A stretch of DNA of 64,000 nucleotides from Actinomycetes bacterium (GCA_021794835.1 JAJYQA010000035.1:1-64000); one strand, 5' to 3'; shown: positions 51,472-61,474, counted from the stretch's first letter. Program-made: numbers and translations. Notes: generated by a model not told the origin, from the sequence alone.

Positions 51472-53400
51472 TTGAAAAGGCTGTTTAGAAGTGCCGGATT
51501 TTGGTTTTTGATTATCCTAATTGGAGTCATTTTGGCGACGCAAATGTTTAAATCCCCATCCAAGCCGGACCAGCTTCAATATACTGATTTTGTAAAACAA
51601 GTTGACCAGGGTCATGTTGCAACCGTCACGATCTTTGGTAAGGACCACAGAATCGATGGCCAATATAAGCCTGATTTTGCCAAGGGCGAGAAATTTACTC
51701 TTTATTATCCGTCGGAAGACACAACGCTTATTCCCAAACTTGAAAATCACAACGTGGGCGTAACTGTTGATCCGCAAAACGATACAGTTTGGTTGACCGT
51801 AGCTTTAAACTTCCTGCCGTTTGTTTTAATTCTGGCCATTTGGATGTTTATGCTGCAGCAGATGCAGGGTGGTGGCAACAAAGTCATGTCATTTGGCAAG
51901 AGCCGGGCAAAGCGCCTAACCAAAGACCAGCCCAGGGTTACATTTAAAGACGTGGCCGGTGTCGATGAGGCGGTTGAGGAACTCCAGGAGATAAAAGAGT
52001 TCTTGGCAAACCCAGCTAAGTTCCAGGCGCTTGGCGCAAAAATCCCGAAGGGCGTTTTACTCTACGGTCCTCCTGGGTCTGGTAAAACGCTTCTTGCCAG
52101 AGCGGTTGCCGGTGAAGCTGGCGTGCCATTCTTCTCGATAAGCGGCTCGGACTTCGTTGAGATGTTTGTCGGCGTCGGCGCATCCAGGGTGCGTGATCTT
52201 TTTGAGCAGGCCAAGGCAAGCGCGCCGTCTATTGTCTTCATGGACGAGATCGACGCCGTGGGACGCCATAGGGGCGCAGGTCTTGGTGGCGGTCATGACG
52301 AGCGTGAGCAAACGCTAAACCAGCTTCTCGTGGAGATGGACGGTTTTGATATCAAAGACAACGTCATATTAATTGCGGCGACCAACCGGCCGGATATTCT
52401 TGATCCCGCACTCCTGCGTCCGGGAAGGTTCGACCGGCAGATAGTTGTCGACCGGCCAGATCTTAACGGAAGGCTTGGAATCCTTAAAGTGCACACCCGA
52501 GGAAAGCCTCTGGCCAAGGATGTTAATGTTGATGTATTGGCTAGAAGGACGCCGGGATTTACCGGCGCGGACCTTGCCAATCTCGTAAACGAAGCGGCGC
52601 TACTTGCTGCCCGACACGGCAAGCGAGAGATCGACATGTTTGAGCTTGAGGAATCTATCGATCGCGTGGTTGCCGGCCCAGAGCGTAAGGGCCGCCTCAT
52701 AAGCGATAAAGAAAAAGAGATCATCGCATATCACGAGGGTGGGCACGCGCTCGTTGCGCATACACTTGAAAACACCGACCCGGTTCACAAAATATCAATT
52801 ATCCCAAGGGGAAGGGCTCTTGGCTATACCTTACAGCTTCCAACCGAAGACAGGTTCTTGGTGTCCAAAACCGAGCTTACTGACAACCTTACGGTGTTTC
52901 TTGGCGGGCGTGTGGCTGAGGAAATGGTCTTCGGCGATATCACGACGGGGGCGCACAACGACCTGGAACGGGCGACAAAGGTTGCCCGCCAAATGGTCTG
53001 TGAGTACGGTATGAGCGACAAGCTTGGTCCGTTAACTCTTGGGCAGAAGCAGGACCAGGTGTTCTTAGGCCGCGACTTTGCCTCGCATCCGGATTACAGC
53101 CAAGAGATTGCCTATGAGATCGACAAAGAGATAAGGCGTATCGTTGATGATGCATTTAAGAGGGCCAAGCAGATCCTCACCGAGAAAAGGGCTATTCTTG
53201 ATAGTATCGCGAAAGCGCTTATCGACAGGGAAACTCTTGAGAAAGAGGAGCTGCAGCAAATTCTTGAGGGCAAGGGCTTACCAGATGGCAAGGTAGGTCA
53301 AACCTCTTTTGATGGTAGGGTTAGCGGAGCCACAACCGAGACTAAACCAGCAAAAGGCAAGATAGATGTGCCTGGCAAACTTAGGCCAGCAGAAAGCTAA
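51472..53400 (+). CDS. ftsH: ATP-dependent zinc metalloprotease FtsH
   Basis: 642 residues. Two membrane segments (~8-25 and ~105-125), AAA domain with Walker [18 protein letters not shown], Walker [19 protein letters not shown] and the second region of homology ([20 protein letters not shown]). The protease site reads [10 protein letters not shown], keeping HExxH but with Gly in place of the usual Ala. TTG start with GAGGGGG and a small AT hairpin (51438-51457) just before it. Membrane protein quality control. Confidence 0.97.
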   Translation: MKRLFRSAGFWFLIILIGVILATQMFKSPSKPDQLQYTDFVKQVDQGHVATVTIFGKDHRIDGQYKPDFAKGEKFTLYYPSEDTTLIPKLENHNVGVTVDPQNDTVWLTVALNFLPFVLILAIWMFMLQQMQGGGNKVMSFGKSRAKRLTKDQPRVTFKDVAGVDEAVEELQEIKEFLANPAKFQALGAKIPKGVLLYGPPGSGKTLLARAVAGEAGVPFFSISGSDFVEMFVGVGASRVRDLFEQAKASAPSIVFMDEIDAVGRHRGAGLGGGHDEREQTLNQLLVEMDGFDIKDNVILIAATNRPDILDPALLRPGRFDRQIVVDRPDLNGRLGILKVHTRGKPLAKDVNVDVLARRTPGFTGADLANLVNEAALLAARHGKREIDMFELEESIDRVVAGPERKGRLISDKEKEIIAYHEGGHALVAHTLENTDPVHKISIIPRGRALGYTLQLPTEDRFLVSKTELTDNLTVFLGGRVAEEMVFGDITTGAHNDLERATKVARQMVCEYGMSDKLGPLTLGQKQDQVFLGRDFASHPDYSQEIAYEIDKEIRRIVDDAFKRAKQILTEKRAILDSIAKALIDRETLEKEELQQILEGKGLPDGKVGQTSFDGRVSGATTETKPAKGKIDVPGKLRPAES

Positions 53401-53426
53401 AGCTAAAAAGCGGTAAATTAGTATAA

Positions 53427-53451
53427 AAAGGCCACCTTTAAGGTGGCCTTT
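53427..53451 (+). terminator. Terminator after ftsH
   Basis: AAAGGCCACC-TTTAA-GGTGGCCTTT, a perfect 10-bp stem ending in T residues and followed by CTT. It closes the tilS-hpt-ftsH unit. Confidence 0.85.
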
Positions 53452-53493
53452 CTTGACTTCGCTTATTCGCAAAACACCTAAAATATGGCATAA

Positions 53494-53521
53494 TCAGATA
53501 TCAGATATCAGATATCTGATA
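53494..53521. repeat. Heptamer tandem repeat with palindromic end
   Basis: Three TCAGATA units are followed by an inverted-type unit TCTGATA, so the last part TATCAGATATCTGATA (53506-53521) is a perfect 16-bp palindrome. It lies between the ftsH terminator and folE, before a CTTCTGAAATCTGATTTCTG repeat that resembles 47307-47342. Confidence 0.6.
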
Positions 53522-53610
53522 AGGTATAAACAATCGTTCAGGAGCCTTGCCTCTACAGTACGTGCTTCTGAAATCTGATTTCTGGTTTCTAGATCGGGAG
53601 GAGCTTATTA

Positions 53611-54177
53611 TTGGACAGGGAGAAAATTGAGCAGGGCGTCCGCTTAATACTTGAGGGAATCGGCGAGGATTTGGAGCGCGAGGGCTTAAGGGACACACCC
53701 CGGCGTGTCGCCGCAATGTACGAAGAGATCTTAAGCGGCATGAACGGGGACCCAATAAAAGTTCTCGGCGTCACGTTTGGGGAAGACCATGACGAGATGA
53801 TTATGGTAAAAGATATACCGGTCTATTCGGTTTGCGAGCACCACTTAATGCCTTTTATCGGCAAGGCACATGTGGCCTATATACCAAGCGGGGACGGCAG
53901 GGTCACCGGCATAAGCAAGCTTGCCCGGATTGTCGATGTGTTTGCAAAGAGGTTGCAGGTACAGGAGAGGATGACGACACAAATCGCCGACGCGTTGGTT
54001 GGGGCGTTAAACCCGCAAGGTGTCATGGTTGTCGTGGAGGCCGAGCACCTTTGTATGACCATGCGGGGCGTGAAAAAGCCGGGCTCGTTAACCGTAACTT
54101 CTGCTGTTAGGGGTCTGTTCAGAAAGCGCAATGCCGCCCGTGCGGAGGCGCTCTCTCTTATAAGAGGAAGCCAATAG
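53611..54177 (+). CDS. folE: GTP cyclohydrolase I (FolE)
   Basis: 188 residues, TTG start after GGGAGGAG. Zinc and active-site motifs [40 protein letters not shown] and [17 protein letters not shown]. It converts GTP to 7,8-dihydroneopterin triphosphate, the first step of folate synthesis. folP and folK follow. Confidence 0.97.
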   Translation: MDREKIEQGVRLILEGIGEDLEREGLRDTPRRVAAMYEEILSGMNGDPIKVLGVTFGEDHDEMIMVKDIPVYSVCEHHLMPFIGKAHVAYIPSGDGRVTGISKLARIVDVFAKRLQVQERMTTQIADALVGALNPQGVMVVVEAEHLCMTMRGVKKPGSLTVTSAVRGLFRKRNAARAEALSLIRGSQ

Positions 54178-54243
54178 CCAAGTAGCCAATAGGCAATAGC
54201 CAAATAGCCAATGAAAATACTAAATCTTATTGGCTATTTGGCT
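54168..54243. repeat. AGCCAATAGCCAA-type repeat with 15-bp hairpin
   Basis: Imperfect tandem TAGCCAA words end in AGCCAAATAGCCAAT (54198-54212), whose perfect complement lies at 54229-54243 after a 16-base loop. It fills the folE-folP gap and could influence the folE/folP message. Confidence 0.65.
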
Positions 54244-54260
54244 TATAGCGAGGGGATATT

Positions 54261-55460
54261 TTGTATCCAAGAGTTATTCATATTGATAACATAGAAACGG
54301 CACAGGAAGAACTTAAATCCTTGAGGGTGGCGGCGCAGGGCGTTAAGATTATGTCCCCAAAGGCAATCCATCGCGTTATCAAAATATCCGGAATAGATGC
54401 CCGGGCGGCAAATATAATTAAACAAGAAATGCTCTCAAGAGGCGGGGAGGCTGCTGTGCCCTGGGATCTTTACGAGATGAATAAAAAAGAAGTAAACATG
54501 ATCCTGATGGGTACGCTTCGCCAATTCGATGAACTCTGCCGTAAGCTCGATATGCAGCCCTTCGAACTTCCCAAGCTTGCTCAAAAGGTAAGAAAAACGA
54601 TTGAAAACTACAACAAGAAATTTCCGATTCTGAACCTGGGTCGTTATACATTAGACTTGTCGTTAAAAACCCATGTTATGGGAATCTTAAACGTTACCCC
54701 TGATTCGTTTTCCGATGGGGGCAGGTTCTTTGATCCTGCGGTTGCACTTGAGCACGCCCGGCAGATGGTAGCCGACGGCGCAGACATTATCGACATTGGC
54801 GGTGAGTCAACCAGGCCGGGAGCTGAGCCGGTTTCCTTAGAGGAAGAGCTTCGCCGCACCATTCCGGTTATCGAGAAACTTAGCGGCGAGCTTGATGTCC
54901 CTATATCGATAGACACGTACAAGCCGGAGGTGGCAAAAGAGGCCCTTGGCGCCGGAGCGGTGATGATAAACGACATAAGCGGCCTGCGCGATAAAAAAAT
55001 GGTAGGGCTTGCCGCAGAAGGGGACGTGCCGGTTATTATCATGCATATGAAAGGTACGCCCCGGAATATGCAGAAAAATCCGACTTACGAGGATGTTGTG
55101 GCCGAGGTCTGTAACTGGTTAGGCGTTCAGGTGGAGGGGGCCATCCAGGGCGGCCTGTCAGCAAGTAAGATTTTAATCGACCCCGGGATTGGTTTCGGCA
55201 AAGCCTTTGAGCATAACCTCGAGATACTCAGGCGTCTTGCCGAACTCAAAAGTCTTGGCTATCCGATAGTGCTTGGCACATCACGAAAAGCATTTATCGG
55301 AGCGATTCTCGATCTCCCATTAAATGAAAGGGTGGAAGGCACAATAGCAACGGTAGTCTACAGTATTACCCAAGGAGCAAATATCGTGCGCGTCCACGAC
55401 GTAAAAGAAGTTGTAAGAGCTTGCCGAATTGCTGACGCAATTAATAATAAGAAGCCTTAG
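54261..55460 (+). CDS. folP: Dihydropteroate synthase (FolP) with N-terminal extension
   Basis: 399 residues, about 130 more than a minimal enzyme. The catalytic TIM barrel starts near residue 135: VMGILNVTPDSFSDGGRFFD, DIIDIGGESTRPGAEPVSLE, VMINDISGL, and LIDPGIGFGKAFEHNLEILR. The extra N-terminal ~130 residues (AQGVKIMSPKAIHRVIKISG) are helical and resemble the leading domain found in some clostridial DHPS proteins. It condenses p-aminobenzoate with the pterin. TTG start with AGGGGA upstream. Confidence 0.94.
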   Translation: MYPRVIHIDNIETAQEELKSLRVAAQGVKIMSPKAIHRVIKISGIDARAANIIKQEMLSRGGEAAVPWDLYEMNKKEVNMILMGTLRQFDELCRKLDMQPFELPKLAQKVRKTIENYNKKFPILNLGRYTLDLSLKTHVMGILNVTPDSFSDGGRFFDPAVALEHARQMVADGADIIDIGGESTRPGAEPVSLEEELRRTIPVIEKLSGELDVPISIDTYKPEVAKEALGAGAVMINDISGLRDKKMVGLAAEGDVPVIIMHMKGTPRNMQKNPTYEDVVAEVCNWLGVQVEGAIQGGLSASKILIDPGIGFGKAFEHNLEILRRLAELKSLGYPIVLGTSRKAFIGAILDLPLNERVEGTIATVVYSITQGANIVRVHDVKEVVRACRIADAINNKKP

Positions 55461-55469
55461 GTGATAACC

Positions 55470-55970
55470 ATGGTAGTAGCTTATTTAAGTCTGGGATCAA
55501 ATATGGGGGATCGCTTAGCACACTTAAGGGGAGCCATCGACATGGTTGGAGAATCCCACGGTGTAAGAATTAAGAGATTCTCGTCTGTCTATGAGACTGA
55601 ACCGGTGGGGGTCGTAGAGCAGGCGGATTTTTACAACATGGTAATTGAGATTGAAACGGAACTCTTGCCGAGAGAGCTTCTTGGTCTAGCCCACGAGATT
55701 GAGGCAAGCCTTAAGAGGAAGCGGGAAGTGCGCTGGGGCCCCAGAACTATAGATATTGATATACTGCTATACGACGAGCTAGCCATCGATGAAGAGGGCC
55801 TTAAAATTCCCCACTCGGAGATGCTAAATCGGGCGTTTATTTTAATCCCGTTGGCTGAGATCGAGCCAGATGTCTTGTTGCCGGGGAATGGCTCTGTGGG
55901 TCGCTATCTTGATAAAGTTGCAGGGCAGAGAGTTAAGAAAATTGGCAGTTTGAACTTAGGGGCAGTATAA
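55470..55970 (+). CDS. folK: HPPK, 2-amino-4-hydroxy-6-hydroxymethyldihydropteridine pyrophosphokinase
   Basis: 166 residues from ATG 55470 (AGGTGA at suitable distance). YLSLGSNMGDRLAHLRGAID, the conserved RWGPRTIDIDILLYDE and ILIPLAEIEPDV. It activates the pterin for FolP. No folB (dihydroneopterin aldolase) lies between folP and folK, where it is often found. Confidence 0.96.
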   Translation: MVVAYLSLGSNMGDRLAHLRGAIDMVGESHGVRIKRFSSVYETEPVGVVEQADFYNMVIEIETELLPRELLGLAHEIEASLKRKREVRWGPRTIDIDILLYDELAIDEEGLKIPHSEMLNRAFILIPLAEIEPDVLLPGNGSVGRYLDKVAGQRVKKIGSLNLGAV

Positions 55971-56015
55971 TATTGTGAGCTATATCTGTGAGCTAATTTG
56001 GAGGTTTTAAAAAAC

Positions 56016-56930
56016 TTGAATAGTTGCGACATCAATATGGTAAACGAGATACTTAAATTAAAGAAAGAAAAAAACGCGGTTATACTTGCCCATAACTACC
56101 AGATAGGCGAGGTTCAGGATATAGCTGACTTTGTGGGCGATTCGCTGCGCTTAAGCCAGCAGGCGGCAAACACGGATGCCGAGGTTATTGTTTTTTGCGG
56201 TGTGCATTTTATGGCCGAGACGGCGGCGATTCTCTCGCCGCAGAAAACCGTCCTTTTGCCAGATAGCCACGCTGGATGCCCGATGGCCGACATGGTTATC
56301 GCAGATAAGCTGCGCGAGTTTAAAGCACAGCATCCGGGAGTGCCGGTTGTTACCTATGTGAACTCAAGCGCTGACGTGAAGGCTGAAAGTGACTACTGCT
56401 GCACTTCGGCCAATGCTGTAAAGGTAGTTGAAGCGGTTGATGCCGACGAAATTATATTTACGCCCGACCAGCACCTTGGCCAATACGTTTCTACCAAGAC
56501 TTCAAAGAAGATACACCTCTGGAACGGTTTTTGCCCGACGCACCGCAGGATAACCGCCCCCGAGATATTAAAACAGAAAGAAGCGCATCCAAATGCCTTA
56601 GTTGTTGTTCATCCTGAGTGTCTCTCAGAGACTATTGCCTTGGCCGATGCTGTGGCAAGCACCGAGGGAATTTTGCGCTACTGCACTGAGATCGCTGCCG
56701 AGGAGTTTATCATCGGTACCGAAGTTGGCATTCTGCACCGGCTGCAGAAAGAAAACCCAAGCAAGAGGTTCTACCCGGCTTATGAGCGCGCGATCTGCCC
56801 GAATATGAAAAGAACCACGCTTGAGAAGGTTCTTTTTGCGTTGCAGGATATGGAGCAAGTTGTAAAAGTACCGGAGGGTGTTGCAGCGCGCGCCAAATTA
56901 GCGATAGATCGGATGTTGGAGATAGTTTAA
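56016..56930 (+). CDS. nadA: Quinolinate synthase NadA
   Basis: 304 residues from TTG 56016 (GGAGG 11 bases upstream; the frame is open to 55998). [20 protein letters not shown], and the three Fe-S cysteines in [17 protein letters not shown] and [13 protein letters not shown]. It condenses iminoaspartate with dihydroxyacetone phosphate. nadB and nadC follow. Confidence 0.96.
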   Translation: MNSCDINMVNEILKLKKEKNAVILAHNYQIGEVQDIADFVGDSLRLSQQAANTDAEVIVFCGVHFMAETAAILSPQKTVLLPDSHAGCPMADMVIADKLREFKAQHPGVPVVTYVNSSADVKAESDYCCTSANAVKVVEAVDADEIIFTPDQHLGQYVSTKTSKKIHLWNGFCPTHRRITAPEILKQKEAHPNALVVVHPECLSETIALADAVASTEGILRYCTEIAAEEFIIGTEVGILHRLQKENPSKRFYPAYERAICPNMKRTTLEKVLFALQDMEQVVKVPEGVAARAKLAIDRMLEIV

Positions 56931-56958
56931 TGGTTCTTCAGTGCTGTAGTACTGCAGA

Positions 56959-57040
56959 TAAATAAAATTCCCCTCCCTGGAGGGAGGGGTTAGGGGAAGG
57001 TGAACCCTGGACCCTGGACTCCGGTCCCTGGTCCCTTATA
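56959..57040. repeat. Low-complexity spacer with GC hairpin between nadA and nadB
   Basis: CCCCTCCC-TGGA-GGGAGGGG is an 8-bp stem, followed by repeated CCCTGGA/GGTCCCTGG words. No gene. The family resembles the other short word-repeat spacers in this window. Confidence 0.5.
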
Positions 57041-57043
57041 TCG

Positions 57044-58651
57044 ATGATTCCCAGATATTTAATTAATTTTAACTCCGATAAATTGGATAAAATAACCACC
57101 GACGTTGTGGTGGTGGGCAGTGGTGTTGCGGGTCTATCGGCTGCACTTGAGATATCAAAGCAGTTTGACGTAGCGGTTATCACCAAAGGCAAGCTTGAAG
57201 AGACGGCTACCTGGTACGCTCAGGGTGGGGTGGCCACCGCAATAAGCCCGGAGGATTCCCCGAAGCTACACCTTAAAGATACACTGGAGGCTGGAGCTGG
57301 CCTATGCGACCGCAGAGCTGTTGATATTTTAGTTAGCGAGGCCTCAGACCGCATAGGGGAATTAATCGGCTTGGGTGCTAAATTTGATTGGCAAGGCGAT
57401 AGGATTGGGCTCTCTAGAGAAGGCGGCCACCGCCTGGCGAGAGTTTTGCACTCCGGCGACGCTACGGGAAGCGAAATTGAGGCCACGCTTATTAGAACGG
57501 CAAATGCCTGGAGAAGCGTCCAGGTTTTTGAGCATAGGTTTGCACTGGATCTAGTGGTGGATGGCGGTCGCTGCGTCGGGGTCATCTGTATGGATGAAGA
57601 ATCAGGTCGCCTAGTCTTTTACCTGGCAAAAGCAGTGATCTTAGCAAGCGGCGGAGCTGGGCAGCTTTACTCGGTTACCACAAACCCGGCAATTTCTACC
57701 GGAGACGGTATGGCTATGGCCTACCGAGCGGGCGCGGTTCTTGCCGATATGGAGTTTATTCAATTCCATCCGACCGCTCTAGACCAAGACTCGATGCCCC
57801 GCTTTCTCATAACCGAGGCGCTTCGGGGTGAAGGCGCATATCTTAGAGACTGTAATGGAGAGCGGTTCATGGTGGGCCGGCACCCCTTAGCCGAATTAGG
57901 ACCCAGAGATATTGTAACTCGCGAGATGATTCGAGCGATAAAGCAGTGTAACGGAGGGCCAGTATATCTCGACGCAACCCACATTCCTAAAGATACGCTA
58001 AAAGAGCATTTCCCAACCATTTGGAAGCACTGCCGTGAGCACGGCATTGATATATCTAAAGATTTAATACCGGTTCGCCCGGCTGCACATTACACGATAG
58101 GTGGCGTGAAGACCGATTTAGACGGCAGAACCAACATTGTAGACCTTTATGCGACCGGTGAAGTTGCTTGCACCGGGGTCCACGGTGCAAACCGCCTGGC
58201 TAGTAACTCTTTGCTCGAGGGGTTGGTTTTCAGCAAGCGCATAATCAAGACAATAAAGACCAAGCTTGCCATGGAGCAGAAAAATCCCGTCCAAGACATA
58301 AAAATTGGTTTCGAGGTGGCTAGGTCTAAACTAGACCTAGATTTCAAAAAGGAGCGGCGATGGTTACAGAAGCTGATGATGGATTATGTCGGCGTTGCGC
58401 GATCGGAGTCTGGGCTTAAGTACGCTATCGCTGAGCTTAAAAAAAAGGACGAGATTTTAAGAGTCGAATTTTCTAGTCCAGAGGGGTTTGAGCTTCAAAA
58501 CATGCTATTGGTTGCGGGGCTTATCGTGCGGGCCGCACTTGGTCGCGAGGAATCCCGTGGCGTACATTACCGAGAGGACTATCCAGAGTCAGACGACAGT
58601 TGGATTCGTCATCTTGAACACTATGTTGCGGAGGAAACTATTGCAGGTTAG
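57044..58651 (+). CDS. nadB: L-aspartate oxidase NadB
   Basis: 535 residues. FAD-binding VVVVGSGVAGLSAALEIS, TWYAQGGVATAI, the active-site region EFIQFHPTALDQ and IPVRPAAHYTIGGVKTDLDG-type block, and ATGEVACTGVHGANRLASNS. It oxidises aspartate to iminoaspartate for NadA. The stop overlaps nadC by 11 bases. Confidence 0.96.
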   Translation: MIPRYLINFNSDKLDKITTDVVVVGSGVAGLSAALEISKQFDVAVITKGKLEETATWYAQGGVATAISPEDSPKLHLKDTLEAGAGLCDRRAVDILVSEASDRIGELIGLGAKFDWQGDRIGLSREGGHRLARVLHSGDATGSEIEATLIRTANAWRSVQVFEHRFALDLVVDGGRCVGVICMDEESGRLVFYLAKAVILASGGAGQLYSVTTNPAISTGDGMAMAYRAGAVLADMEFIQFHPTALDQDSMPRFLITEALRGEGAYLRDCNGERFMVGRHPLAELGPRDIVTREMIRAIKQCNGGPVYLDATHIPKDTLKEHFPTIWKHCREHGIDISKDLIPVRPAAHYTIGGVKTDLDGRTNIVDLYATGEVACTGVHGANRLASNSLLEGLVFSKRIIKTIKTKLAMEQKNPVQDIKIGFEVARSKLDLDFKKERRWLQKLMMDYVGVARSESGLKYAIAELKKKDEILRVEFSSPEGFELQNMLLVAGLIVRAALGREESRGVHYREDYPESDDSWIRHLEHYVAEETIAG

Positions 58652-59504
58652 CGCATTTTTGGGCAAGGACTTTGCTGAACAGGTCGACTTAATCATAGAT
58701 CGCGCGCTGGAAGAAGATCTTGGCAATATTGGGGACGTCACATCCAAAGCAGTTGTTGGTCACGGGGTCGGTGTGCAGGCGGAGATATTTGTCAAGAGCC
58801 CCGGCACAGTCGCGGGTCTAAAGGTCGCCGAGAAAGTCTTTAAGCACTTAAACGGCAGCATTGCCTTTACCCCGCTTGTTAAAGACGGCGACTACGCAGA
58901 TACCGGTACAAGGATAGCTTTAGTCTCCGGGGATGCACTTGCCATATTGGGAGCCGAACGAACGGCGCTAAACTTTTTACAGCACCTCTCTGGGATTGCA
59001 ACCGAGACTGCCAAGTATAAAAGGGCAATTGAGGGATACGGTGTTGAACTTTTAGATACGCGGAAAACCACGCCGGGTCTTCGTCTCTTAGAAAAATATG
59101 CCGCATTGGCCGGCGGTGCGGTCAACCATCGGTTTGGCCTTTACGATCAAATACTCATCAAGGATAACCATATTAAAATCGCTGGAGACATCGATAAGGC
59201 GGTTAAACAGGCCAGAAAATCCTATCCTAACCTTAAGGTGGAAGTTGAGGCAGAAACGCTTGACGAGGTTAAAGCCGCACTTGAGGCCAAAGCCGACATT
59301 ATACTTCTTGATAACATGGATACCAAAATGCTAAAAGAAGCGGTTGCAATAATAGGTGACAGGGCGATTAAGGAGGCATCGGGAGGAATAACACTTGCCA
59401 ACATCACCGAGGTTGCCGCAACCGGAGTTGACAGGGTATCGACCGGCGCAATCACCCAGGCAGCAAAACCGTTAGATATATCGATGGAGGTCATTTGCGA
59501 ATAA
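58641..59504 (+). CDS. nadC: Nicotinate-nucleotide pyrophosphorylase NadC
   Basis: 287 residues from TTG 58641 (GCGGAGGAA upstream); earlier codons in this frame lie inside nadB and do not look like NadC. LEEDLGNIGDVTSKAV, LLDTRKTTPGLRLLEKYAAL, GGAVNHRFGLYDQILIKDNH and VDRVSTGAITQAAKPLDISM. It makes nicotinate mononucleotide from quinolinate. Confidence 0.96.
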   Translation: MQVSAFLGKDFAEQVDLIIDRALEEDLGNIGDVTSKAVVGHGVGVQAEIFVKSPGTVAGLKVAEKVFKHLNGSIAFTPLVKDGDYADTGTRIALVSGDALAILGAERTALNFLQHLSGIATETAKYKRAIEGYGVELLDTRKTTPGLRLLEKYAALAGGAVNHRFGLYDQILIKDNHIKIAGDIDKAVKQARKSYPNLKVEVEAETLDEVKAALEAKADIILLDNMDTKMLKEAVAIIGDRAIKEASGGITLANITEVAATGVDRVSTGAITQAAKPLDISMEVICE

Positions 59505-60497
59505 ATGAATGACAGCCAAATCGTAGATTTATTTATTATAAAAGCACTTAAGGAAAACAGGGAAGGCTATATATCAGGCGAGGGACTTGCCGCCGCCGCC
59601 TCGATATCGCGGGCAGCTGTTTGGAAGCATATCAACAACCTGAGGGAGAAGGGCTATAAGATAGAAGCGGTCTCCAGGCTCGGATATAGGCTCACCTCAT
59701 CCCCGGACGCGCTTCTTCCCGAAGAGATTATTCCTATCCTAAAAACTAAGTTTCTTGGTGAAAAAATCGCCCACAGAGAGTCAGTTGACTCGACCAACGC
59801 CTTGGCAAAAAGCCTGGCCGAAAAAGGCGAGAGGGAGGGAACAGTTGTTGTTGCCGAGGCGCAAAGCCGCGGCAAGGGACGCCTGGATAGACATTGGTCT
59901 TCTCCGATGGGAGGTATCTGGCTCTCTGTAGTCTTGCGGCCGAAGATTCTGCCGTTGGAGGCATCAAGATTCCCTCTTCTTGCCGCGGTTGCTGCGGCAA
60001 AAGCAATCGAGAAGCTTGGGATCGAGCCCGAGGTAAAGTGGCCGAACGATATTTTAATCAACGGCAAGAAGGTCTGCGGCATTTTGCTTGAGCTTAGTGC
60101 ACAGGCCGATAAAATCGACTACCTGGTTATCGGCTTTGGCATCAACGCAAATTTCAAGTTAAGCAAAATACCCCAAGAGGTCAGGGACCGGGCAACAACC
60201 TTGTCTGAGGCCCTAGGCAAAAAAATCGACCGGCGTCGTCTTGTGGCGGATCTTTTGTTTGAGCTTGAATTGGGCTACCGCCACCTTACCGAGGGTGGCT
60301 GGAAGGATATCCTCAAAGACTGGAAGAAAAGGTCTACCATGCTGCATCAAGAAATCTCCTTAAATACGCTTTACGGCGAAGTTAAAGGAGAATTCGTGGG
60401 TGTAGACGACTTTGGCGCAATTCGCATTAAGCTCTCTGAGGGGGGCGTAAAGACTTTTGCGGCGGGGGATGTCACTGTTAGAAAACGCTTGACTTAA
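59505..60497 (+). CDS. birA: Bifunctional biotin ligase / biotin repressor BirA
   Basis: 330 residues. N-terminal winged helix (YISGEGLAAAASISRAAVWK-HINNLREKGYKIEAV), then the ligase domain with ESVDSTNALAKSLAEKG, the biotin loop SRGKGRLDRHWSSPMGGIWL and KWPNDILINGKKVCGILLE. Presence of the HTH domain and of a matching operator before bioY supports the repressor role. ATG immediately follows nadC. Confidence 0.96.
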   Translation: MNDSQIVDLFIIKALKENREGYISGEGLAAAASISRAAVWKHINNLREKGYKIEAVSRLGYRLTSSPDALLPEEIIPILKTKFLGEKIAHRESVDSTNALAKSLAEKGEREGTVVVAEAQSRGKGRLDRHWSSPMGGIWLSVVLRPKILPLEASRFPLLAAVAAAKAIEKLGIEPEVKWPNDILINGKKVCGILLELSAQADKIDYLVIGFGINANFKLSKIPQEVRDRATTLSEALGKKIDRRRLVADLLFELELGYRHLTEGGWKDILKDWKKRSTMLHQEISLNTLYGEVKGEFVGVDDFGAIRIKLSEGGVKTFAAGDVTVRKRLT

Positions 60498-60516
60498 GGC
60501 GCGGCCTTGATATAAT
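60489..60516 (+). promoter_or_regulatory. bioY promoter
   Basis: TTGACT-N16-TATAAT, nearly consensus, starting inside the last codons of birA. The -10 box overlaps the left half of the BirA operator. Confidence 0.75.
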
Positions 60517-60548
60517 TGTAAACCAATAATATAAACTGGTTTACAATT
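60514..60548. promoter_or_regulatory. BirA operator (biotin box)
   Basis: AATTGTAAACCA-N11-TGGTTTACAATT, a perfect inverted repeat equal to the known TTGTAAACC...GGTTTACAA BirA box, with the half-sites at 60516-60524 and 60538-60546. BirA loaded with biotinyl-AMP would block the bioY promoter. Confidence 0.92.
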
Positions 60549-60561
60549 AAGGAGGTAATCT

Positions 60562-61086
60562 TTGAAGACGTCCGCTATGGTAAAAGCAGCTCTCATCGCC
60601 GCACTCACCGCTGCCGCTGCATTAGTAAGGATAAACCTGCCATTTACCGAGGTCCCCTTAACCCTTCAGGTATTTTTTGTATTGCTTGCGGGAGCGGTTC
60701 TTGGACCTGTCTACGGTGCACTTAGCATGCTTGTCTATGTTTTAATGGGTGCGATTGGCTTGCCGGTATTTGCTGGCGGGACAGCCGGAGTAGGTGTTCT
60801 TATCGGCCCAACCGGCGGATACCTTTTTGGATTTATAGCGGCGGCCTATATCGTAGGTTTTCTTATTTCCCGGAGAAGGAAATCCACTACACAGCTTGCG
60901 CTTGCAACGGTTGCCGGTGTTGTCGTTATCTATCTTTTTGGTGTCTTGCAGCTTGCGTTTGTTGCCAAAATAACGATTCTTAAAGCCGTTCTTGTAGGCG
61001 CCGCGCCCTTTATCATATTTGATCTTGTAAAGGCTTTTGTTGCGGCAACGGTTGCAAGGAGAATCGGCCTTGCCACCGAAAGATAA
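60562..61086 (+). CDS. bioY: Biotin transporter S-component BioY
   Basis: 174 residues, TTG start after AAGGAGG. Six membrane helices; LPFTEVPLTLQVFFVLLAGA, VYGALSMLVYVLMGAIGLPV-FAGG and GPTGGYLFGFIAAAYIVGFL are BioY signatures. It takes up biotin alone or with ECF modules. Control by the BirA box just upstream is direct. No bioB/D/F genes here, which suits a biotin scavenger. Confidence 0.96.
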   Translation: MKTSAMVKAALIAALTAAAALVRINLPFTEVPLTLQVFFVLLAGAVLGPVYGALSMLVYVLMGAIGLPVFAGGTAGVGVLIGPTGGYLFGFIAAAYIVGFLISRRRKSTTQLALATVAGVVVIYLFGVLQLAFVAKITILKAVLVGAAPFIIFDLVKAFVAATVARRIGLATER

Positions 61087-61474
61087 TCCGGTTAACCTGA
61101 GAGGGCATCATCTTATCTGTATTCACACCTTCTTAGGTGAGGGATACAGCAAGGCGTTTTCGGAAAATATGGGCGATATCGTGCGCATATTAAAGGTACC
61201 GACTCAGAAAATTAGGATTGTCGAAGGGCTGGACCATATATGCACCTTTTGCCCCTACAGTAATTGGGTATCGTGCCTTAAAGGAAATGATAAGGTTATG
61301 GATATGGATAAGAAGGTCGTATCAATTCTTGGGATTGAACCAAGAGGCACCTACAAGTCCCTGTATCTTCGCTTAAAAACCGGGGAGGCCGTTCATAAAG
61401 GGCTATTTTGCGATGTATGCGCAAAATGTGAGTGGTTTGCGTTATATTGTAGACCGCTTTTATGTAGCGGTTAA
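61070..61474 (+). CDS. DUF1284 family protein
   Basis: 134 residues from TTG 61070 (AAGGAGA upstream), overlapping bioY by 17 bases. LRGHHLICIHTFLGEGYSKA is the DUF1284 hallmark. Cys pairs HICTFCPYSNWVSC and CDVCAKCEWF suggest a metal or Fe-S site. Function unknown; linkage to bioY is translational overlap only. Confidence 0.85.
   Translation: MPPKDNPVNLRGHHLICIHTFLGEGYSKAFSENMGDIVRILKVPTQKIRIVEGLDHICTFCPYSNWVSCLKGNDKVMDMDKKVVSILGIEPRGTYKSLYLRLKTGEAVHKGLFCDVCAKCEWFALYCRPLLCSG

Noticed and set aside
58488..58640. Longer NadC start inside nadB
   Set aside because: The extra residues do not match NadC, and TTG 58641 with GGAGG fits the family start.
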